Below, one piece after another: positions 58,001 to 64,000 of a stretch of DNA of 64,000 nucleotides (position 1 is the stretch's first letter; the number at the start of each line of letters is the position of its first letter). Location: contig CM057141.1 in the NCBI GenBank assembly GCA_029964075.1, forward strand, positions 5,766,001 to 5,830,000, in the 5' to 3' direction. The notes under the pieces were generated by a model. It ran no database searches, was not told where the DNA came from, and saw nothing but the letters and a program-made list of their open reading frames with translations. The stretch comes from Patiria pectinifera (taxonomy: Eukaryota; Echinodermata; Asteroidea; Valvatida; Asterinidae). A program made the position numbers and the translations under genes.

Positions 58001-59375
58001 TCTAAGAAAATGCTTGTATTTTCTCACTGCTCAAATTGACTTTGATGACATGAAATTGCTATCTGGGGGCTTGTTAGTCAATACAGAGGAAAATTAGTGA
58101 ACTTCGTATATGGAAATCTTTCCTTGAGATTTTATTAAAATTTACTGACTGTACCCTACTCATTTTACTCATAACCCCAGTTGAAATTACAATTTTCAGT
58201 GTAAAGTGGTATTTTTGTAGTGTAAAGTCCATATCTCGCATACTTGATTTCACTGAAAAATGGAATTCGCGTAAAAAAAAATTCCTATCCAACCCGGCGA
58301 TGTTAGATAATATTGTGGTTTAGATCCACTTAATTCAATTTTCCTAATCTAACGGGCATCATGTCGACAGTTGTTGGCCTTGTGACATGAAACGATTGAT
58401 AATGATATGATGAGAATGACAGATTCATTCAATGATGGGAATCACATCTACTTTAAATAATGATCTACAAACCCCCACTTTTTTTTAAAGCAAAGTATAC
58501 AATTTATAAAACAAAAATGTACTTGGCGTATAAACCTATGATCAAATCCACACATTATTTTTTCTTAATTATATTTTTGAAAATGGACAATGTAAAAAAA
58601 ATTATCCTAATAAAAATGTAAACAAAGTTAACTTTGTTAAAAATCTAAAATCAGCAAACCAATTTTAACACAAACATTGTTTGAGTGTGTAGCAAATCAA
58701 AAGGAATAGACAGTTTATTTTCACACTGTGTAATAGATTTGCACCTATTTTCCTGTGACACAAATTAACCAATGATTGCCGAGAACCCACCCAGCCACAG
58801 GTTGAACAGAAAGTACACAAACCATGTCAAGGGCAAAGGGATCCCAACTAACCCGCGAAATTGCAGGGGACCGCCTCAAACAACCCACCGGCGCGAAATG
58901 CCGGCACCCAACAATAAAACGACAACCATCTCCAAAACTGCACAAAAACTCACTTGAATTTGGAACTGTTGTCTTCTTCTTTGGATTTCAGCAGAATGCA
59001 GCTCTTCATCCTGTTGGAAAATGTGAAATATTTTCACTGAAAAGGGGGAAAATTGTGGCTTAAACTTAAGTGACCTTTGAAGTTTTCACGAAGACCCATG
59101 ATCCCCGGGAAATCAATAATGTTATGTTCGATTTTACGTTCGTGTTCACTGCGTACAAAAACACCGGTACGTACATGTACGTGTACGGTGTACGTGGACA
59201 AAACAAAATTACACGAACTTACCGAATCATCTTCCCGAATTTTCCTCTTTCTTGTGCAAATGGTGAAATCTTCTTCACTATCCTGGCCAGGCGGTAGGCA
59301 CTCCTGCCTGGTCTGTAATCGTTGGCTAAATATCGGTGACGAAAATGACAGAATTTGGGTTTGAAAAATGGACAT
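49052..59375 (-). CDS. CCNE: Cyclin E (G1/S cyclin, CDK2 partner)
   Basis: Nine coding exons: 59375-59223, 59010-58954, 56852-56538, 54517-54371, 53912-53817, 52839-52693, 51085-50974, 50163-50006 and 49177-49052. They join in frame to 436 aa (human cyclin E1 is 410). Residues 41-47 are a basic NLS-like TRKRKIR. SLIPTP (residues 86-91) matches the N-terminal phosphodegron region of vertebrate cyclin E. The cyclin box begins near W131, with the MRTILLDW patch at 165-172, then [13 protein letters not shown] and FIAAKLEEIYPPK. The second cyclin fold includes [15 protein letters not shown] and DEAHNIQTH. Near the C-terminus LTPPHS (T421, S425) is the Fbw7-type Cdc4 phosphodegron. A 5' non-coding exon probably ends at 59825, with an acceptor at 59378 just before the ATG. 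Function by homology: activates CDK2 for S-phase entry. All splice phases agree, so the call is strong. Confidence 0.95.
49262..49900 (-). mobile_element. Dispersed repeat family D copy (reverse), cyclin E last intron
   Basis: Contains tgactcgcctccgggtgaca, aagtctgtggaggcggaccg and ggcctcgctcgctgcgagcg. It begins aaccagttcaagccgggatt, a block that recurs inverted near 55660. Confidence 0.65.
50288..50935 (+). mobile_element. Two adjacent tRNA-derived SINE copies in cyclin E intron
   Basis: Head 1: tggtctagcggttgagcaca with gtgggttcaagcccagcc (50310-50370). Head 2: gtgggttcgagtccagcct (50657-50675). Each is followed by a gggcaaggcact-type body. Heads keep A/B-box-like sequence but lack cloverleaf integrity, so they are not tRNA genes. 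Confidence 0.65.
51189..51392 (+). mobile_element. 204-bp MITE family E, copy 1
   Basis: Ends ggaaagattcccatatacga and tatatggaaatctttcc are inverted repeats. The interior is almost identical to 57920-58123 (same length) and partly to 61802-61910. No coding potential. Confidence 0.85.
52490..52600. repeat. Foldback with about 44-bp arms in cyclin E intron
   Basis: aatgggaggaatattatcgc ... aaaatctggacttttcca pairs with tggaaaagtccagatttta ... gcgataatattcctcccatt around a 22-nt loop. Confidence 0.8.
53160..53710. repeat. Cluster of acgatgtgtcg-type inverted motifs in cyclin E intron
   Basis: Repeated gcaagttacgatg, tacgatgtgtcg, gatgcatcgtagg and cagcgatgcatcgcaagtt occur in both orientations across about 500 bp. 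Probably a degenerate foldback element. Confidence 0.5.
54690..55680. mobile_element. Family D repeat fragments with partial family B copy
   Basis: ggcctggctcgctgcgagtg (54800) and gcagcgagcgaggccggaaa (55557) are inverted relative to each other. A family B-like piece (caaaatcttaagtagggtgc) lies between them at about 55205-55335. Located in the intron between cyclin E coding exons 3 and 4. Confidence 0.55.
55918..56446 (+). mobile_element. MITE family B, intact copy
   Basis: Ends TTTAAAGATATAGTCCATCA and its inverted complement tgatggactatagctttaaa, both followed inward by tttgca. Interior blocks (gctcaaaatctaaagaaggg, gctgaatcatgttttgaatt) match 36123-36677. Confidence 0.8.
57160..57420 (+). 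mobile_element. tRNA-derived SINE (family S2)
   Basis: Head tggcctagcggtcaagagca with B-box-like gtgggtttgagcccgg, then cccttaagcaaggcacctaa, cggatgggatgtaaagccat and ctaagagaattgggctttgc, as at 31976-32385. It is preceded by a poly-G tract (57129-57140). Confidence 0.75.
57920..58123 (+). mobile_element. 204-bp MITE family E, copy 2
   Basis: Ends ggaaagatttccatatacga and tcgtatatggaaatctttcc are perfect inverted complements extending to about 28 bp. Interior is almost identical to 51189-51392. High similarity suggests recent movement. Confidence 0.88.
58124..58953 (-). other. Cyclin E intron 2 remainder
   Basis: AT-rich intron sequence between the 57920 MITE and coding exon 2. No further structure recognised. 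Confidence 0.5.
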
Positions 59376-59824
59376 TGCTACGGACGTCAAAGTTTTGGCC
59401 AAGGCGCAAAAGTGGTGGTCGAACCGTAGCTAACATGAACATGACAAACATGTAAGAGGGAAAAAATAATTAAAAATAGTGTTTCTGGGCAAAATTAAAC
59501 CAATCATACCTCCGTCTCCTCGACATTATCTCTTCTAGCTGATCAGCTCACTTGGATGCTAGCTGGACACAAATAAGAAAAATATAGGACATTTTCTAAC
59601 CTAACTCCGTAAAGAAAATCTCTGAACTCCTTTGTGTTAGCACTCGGCAGAATTCCATCTGGCAGCCCAAAAATTGTAGGCCATTTTTCACTCTTTTGTA
59701 TTCCATACAAATAACTAATCTGTGGTATCCGGATAGGATGTTTAATCAACATCAATATACTCAGTATTCTTAAATTATTATGAGGAAATAATGAAAATAT
59801 CCAACATTTTATTCACCAACTTAC

Positions 59825-60744
59825 TGCTGAGCCGATCAAGTCAAGGTACACAGTGCCGAGAGAGCGGGCAGATCTTGCTCCGGTGTACCTGCGATTTTCA
59901 CGCTGTAACAACAAAACCGGACCTCGTGCGGTCATGAAACTCCGCTACCATCTAGTTTTATCATCAAATACTTTTTATCTCAAAGGATGACAAAATACGA
60001 GAGCAGGGAACAAAATTACAGCCAAAAATTCGGAGCAACCCTGCCAGCCCTTTCTCTGATGCAGCTGCTGAGAGAAACCCCGCCAAACTGTACGCATCGC
60101 CAGTGCGCAGCTGCCCGGCCCGGGCGCGCGCTTAGCTAGGCGACCGAAGGTGGCGTATTTTTTGCCGCGAAAAAGTTCGCGCCGGCTTTTAAAAACACTC
60201 GTAAAATACCAAAAAAATTCACCGGAAACTGTTAAAATTAATCGTTCATGAACCTCATTAAATTTCTAATGCATTTCTAAGTCTTAAAAGTTACTTTTTC
60301 TAGATCAAAAATGGGATTTCACGATTATTTCTTTATGACTTTTTCAGCCACCCGGGAGATTTAACTTCGCGGCTCGGCGCGGGAAACTTAATTTTGAGGG
60401 TGATTATTATCTTAATTTCTCACAGAAATATGCGACGGGAAAACATTTCAAATAAATGTTACACAGGATAATTATTTTAACGATAATTTTTCGCTTTTTG
60501 TACTGGATTTTCTCCTTTCTTTCTAGTGAAAAATTGATATTGATTAAGACTTTTTCTGGGAGTGTTGTGAGACGAGGTTCGTGATTGGCTGTCGTTTACT
60601 TCCGCATTGCGGTTTGTTTACATGCATTGCTCAATACATGCAATACGTACGGAAGTGGTGCACACGCAGCTCAGACGTACATGTACACGTGTGGGGACAG
60701 AACACGAACAGCAAGCACTTCGGAGTTCCGATCGCGATCTGAAG
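59825..60744. promoter_or_regulatory. Divergent promoter region: cyclin E (-) and BtpA-family gene (+)
   Basis: GC-rich block (60110-60190) and E2F-like sites: GGCGCGGGAAA at 60376-60386 (a TTTCCCGC core on the minus strand) and ttgccgcgaaaaagttcgcg at about 60162-60181. An inverted CCAAT (gattggct) lies at about 60583. On the minus side a consensus donor (gca|gtaagt) ends a likely cyclin E leader exon at 59825. On the plus side a donor (gaag|gtaaaa) ends a likely leader exon at 60744. E2F control of cyclin E is well established in animals; exact TSSs are unknown. Confidence 0.6.
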
Positions 60745-61311
60745 GTAAAACAAAAATATGTATTAAAATCTATAATTATTCAGCTATCTTATTAAATTAG
60801 TATTCAGTGAATGCTATATAATGTGCTGGCTGGGTAGCAGATGTGTTTTTTGCCATAAAAGAAGAAATTGATAAGTATAAACCAACTCTTGTTTTGCAAT
60901 TTTTGAGCACAGCACGCAGACTTGCATGACTTATCTGTTGTCGATGTCAGATCTAGTGCAAGATGCATGATACTGATAGACGATACTGATAGTTTAATAA
61001 AAATAGTGCTGTGTGGTTGTGGGGAGTTAACAATGCACAAGTGAGTATTAAAGAAAGTCGCAAATTAGATTAATCAAAATTCAAAGAGACTACTTTGGGT
61101 TGCAAAAAGTCTGGGTTTTTTATGACACATGATGTATAATACACTGTACTACTATTGTGTGACTGAATAAAAAAATTGAATGAGATTTTTGTCAAAGACT
61201 AGTTAAAATAATGCTATCTTTACCTATTGTGTAATTTAACAGGATTTTTCCAAGATGCAGCAACTGTAGTTTATCTCAGGAAGAGAATCATTGTTAGAAG
61301 GAAGAGTGAAA

Positions 61312-62477
61312 ATGTCTAGAAACGCTCTGTCGTTGTTCAGTCAGCTTTTTGGACGGACACATGGCGTTGTTATTGGCATGATACACGTCAAGGCTCTACC
61401 GGGTAAGTATATCACTTGCTATCACCCGATGCACTATCGGTTGATTGCACTGCCATCATTAATCGCGCTGTCAATTGTCTTTCTTATTCACAGCACTGAA
61501 GGATTATTTAAAAATCATCAGGAAAAGGGAAAAAAGTCTGACATTTCCTACAGGATCGACTTATCATGCAAACGCATTTCTGTGCGATCGCACAAATCCA
61601 CCGATTGGGCAACAAAAACTTATCCGAAGACCATAGATTTGTAGACGAAATAAAGACATCTGAACTCTTTAAGAAGACATCTTGCTGCATCCTACAAAAC
61701 CCATTACTGTCAACGAGTATGCAGCATGTGGCACGTAACATTATGTCAACTCTTTCAATTGGTGTCAAATCACAAAAGTCACTGGATATACCTTTCTCAG
61801 AAAATATTTTTCACTGCTCAAATTGACTTTGATGACATGAAATTGCTATCTGGGGGCTTGTTAGTCAATACAGAGGAAAATTAGTGAACTTCGCATATGC
61901 TAATCTTGCCCCAAAGCCTCCCGAAGAATTTTAAAGGATCTTGGAGGGTAAAGGGTTTAAAAAGGGAAGGGTTGACTTGGATAAAGGCCCAGAATTCAAT
62001 AAAATACAGGTGTTTTTTTTTCGTGGGTAGGGGATGGGGGGGGCCTCACTCTTAGCCAAAACATGTATAAACCCTGGAATGTCTTTATATAAACAGGCAG
62101 TCCAAGGCACACCCAAGCCATGAGGGATATCATCCGTCTAGCTTGTGGGGAGGCAGAGGGCTACAGTCAAGCAGGTGTGGTAGGTTCTGAACTGTCAAAA
62201 TTCTCCTAAATCATCAGAATACCATATCAAGAGGTAGACTTTTGCAATAGACTGTTGTACGCTGAACCAATTTTGTTTACGACCATGTAGGATGGAATAA
62301 TGATAGAGAACATGCACGACGTGCCCTACCTACCAGCTGATCGGCTAGGGTCAGAGGTCACCGCCAGCATGACGGCAGTGGCCTGCAAGGTACGGGAGGT
62401 GTGTCCCAGCATGCCTTGCGGTGTGCAGATTCTGTCTGGCGCCAACAAGGAGGCGCTGTCCGTAGCGCAGGCGGCAG
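61312..62477 (+). CDS. BtpA-family protein (F13E9.13-like), 5' part, runs off window
   Basis: Three coding exons: 61312-61402, 62097-62179 and 62291-62477. They join in frame to 120 codons plus one base. The ATG is chosen as the first in frame after a plausible acceptor at 61279. GMIHVKALPG is followed by the SPRHTQAM helix, EAEGYSQAGVDGIMIENMHDVPYL and CGVQILSGANKEALSVAQAAG. These are signature segments of the BtpA/SgcQ family, a predicted TIM-barrel fold named from a cyanobacterial photosystem I biogenesis protein. Animal members exist, such as nematode F13E9.13, and their biochemical role is unclear. The last exon ends in phase 1. The remaining half (about 150 aa expected) was not found before 64000 and probably lies beyond the edge. 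Confidence 0.85.
61802..61910 (+). mobile_element. Partial MITE family E copy in BtpA-family intron 1
   Basis: Matches the right half of 57920-58123 (cactgctcaaattgactttg ... gaaaattagtgaacttcgca). The left half is missing. Confidence 0.75.
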
Positions 62478-62551
62478 GTTAGTTCCAGTAAGAGGACTGG
62501 TAACAGAGTTGTGATGATAGGTGGCCTATGGGAATTATAAGAAGATCACTT

Positions 62552-63350
62552 CAGGGCATATAGGATCGTTTGCATGTATCCAAAAAGTAACTCCAACAAG
62601 CAATCAAAAATCTTATTTGGATTAACCCGAACTCCCTAGGCCTTTTTGCTAAGATGTAGCCGCAATCCTGCAAAATCCTCCAATTGGCCTCATGGAAAAA
62701 TAGCTTATAGCCTCAACCCTGCAAATTCCTCCGTTATTTCTTGAATATGGTCCATGGAGGGGTGACCACTGCCTGAATCCTGCAAAATCCTCCTGCTATG
62801 ACTGTCAATAGGCAGAGGCAGTGACATCCTGGAGCAGTGCGGATTATTTCAAGTATAATCAAAGACTAAATTTATGCTCAGCTGAGCATAAACAACACAA
62901 GGTCCGGCCCAAGACCTTGACACAGTGCGTACTCCGAAATCAGCAACGCACTTTTGCCATGTAACCTCAATCCTGCAAATTCCTCCAATTTGCAAAAAGG
63001 ATTTTGGAGGATTTGGGATGGTTTTAAAAATCATACTGGTACTAATTAACACCTAGTGAAATGATTCCGTCTGGCTTGCTTGTCATTTAGAAGAAATCAA
63101 GAAATGTAGGTGATTTCCAACGATCAGTCCAATGAATGATTGTTGGAAATAAAGAGCTATATTGACATAATCGTTTTTCGTGATCAAAAGGTTGTGCGTA
63201 GTTTTTTACTGTTTTCTTGAAAAAGTAATGTCCACTGAGCTGAAACTTCAACAGGTTAGGTTTTGAACATCTTCTTTGGATTTTGAGTGGTGTTATATTG
63301 GATACAGACAAAATGCATGAAAAGCAAATGATCCTATATATGCCTTTAAA
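62552..63350 (+). mobile_element. MITE family B-like element with internal repeats
   Basis: Left gggcatataggatcgtttgc and right gcaaatgatcctatatatgc-ctttaaa are inverted ends. Inside, aatcctgcaaaatcctcc and close variants occur at about 62652, 62706, 62776 and 62970, an unusual internal repeat not seen in other copies. Confidence 0.6.
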
Positions 63351-64000
63351 GGCTAGCAAAGGGGGAATAAATCTACAGATTTTTCTGCAACACTGATGTA
63401 TACTTGAGAAATGAACATTTTGGGGTTGGGGTGGGGGGGTTGGCAAAGTTCGTGTGATATTGTGGATGACGTCAGAGTTCAGGGTTTTATTTTGAGCCGG
63501 GGGCACAGGAGCATTTTGGGATTTTTATTTTCAGTCTCAGCTATCAATAAGTAATGACACAAAAATCCTCCAAAGCCTTGTGTTTTCATCATTGTTTCAG
63601 AAAGATTTTGTAGATATTTTTGTAAACCTGTAAATGTTGCGCTTGCTGTTCGGTGTTTATCCACTCACATTTGTGACCTACTGAGGCAAAATGAGGAATG
63701 TTCCCAAAAACCTTGTTTTGAGTAATCGATGCCAGAAGTTGGATATACAAGAAAAATCGTGTCAAAATTGAAATTGATTGCTTTGTATTTTTGAGTAGCG
63801 AAGGTATCCATAATTGTGTTGGGGACAAAAATACCCACAAAAGTGGAAAAACTGAAGAACGTTTTTCACTGCTGTTGGCAGCGCAATTCGTGTCTTTTTT
63901 TCGAAGCTGTTTTTCTCGAAATGAGGTTAGCGAAACTTGGCAGGACACTGTTGAAGTTCTTGCGTCATATCTTTGGAATAAACTCAACTACAAAAATAAA
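63351..64000 (+). other. Intron of BtpA-family gene, nothing recognised
   Basis: AT-rich, one G-run near 63431-63437. No exon matching the missing part of the BtpA domain was seen. Confidence 0.5.

Noticed and set aside
59376-59402. Upstream in-frame extension of cyclin E exon 1
   Set aside because: The extension has no ATG (it would start at TTG) and a tag|ca acceptor sits directly before the ATG at 59375.

Overview
The window is AT-rich animal nuclear DNA: genes split into short exons with GT-AG introns, long introns full of small inverted-repeat transposons and tRNA-derived SINEs, and no bacterial-style operons. The gene set (IRF4/8-like interferon regulatory factors, cyclin E, a metazoan BtpA-family protein) and the repeat style suggest a marine invertebrate deuterostome, perhaps an echinoderm. 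The species cannot be named from sequence alone.

Layout: (1) 153-11247 (+) is a full interferon regulatory factor (IRF), here IRF-A, with an N-terminal five-tryptophan DNA-binding domain (DBD) and a C-terminal IRF association domain (IAD). (2) 12.6-18.8 kb is a transposon-rich spacer. (3) 18923-25908 (+) is a second IRF-family gene, IRF-B, with a polyglutamine linker, a lysine-rich segment and a complete IAD, but no DBD that I can find. (4) 30898-39699 (-) is a third gene, IRF-C, again IAD-only. IRF-B and IRF-C are convergent. (5) 49052-59375 (-) is cyclin E, complete in nine coding exons. (6) From 61312 (+) a BtpA-family gene begins and runs off the right edge. It is divergent from cyclin E across a GC-rich intergenic promoter carrying E2F-like sites.

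The main result is the IRF cluster. Three paralogues share the same intron positions and phases in the IAD (phase 1 into a 229-232 nt exon, then phase 2 into the terminal exon). Only one retains a DNA-binding domain. The other two begin with well-placed ATGs in what was the linker. IRFs dimerise through the IAD, so IAD-only proteins could act as partners, decoys or competitive inhibitors of IRF-A. Exon phases would also allow IRF-A DBD exons to splice in frame onto IRF-B by read-through. Either way this is an unusual locus.

The non-coding space holds several families of non-autonomous elements: TTAA-ended MITEs with a perfect internal palindrome, a 204-bp MITE with long terminal repeats, a pogo-like MITE, a hAT-like element nested in another repeat, long foldbacks stacked in IRF-C introns, and a near-perfect 58-bp-arm hairpin upstream of IRF-C. 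All exon borders are hand-derived from splice consensus, frame and family similarity, without transcript evidence.
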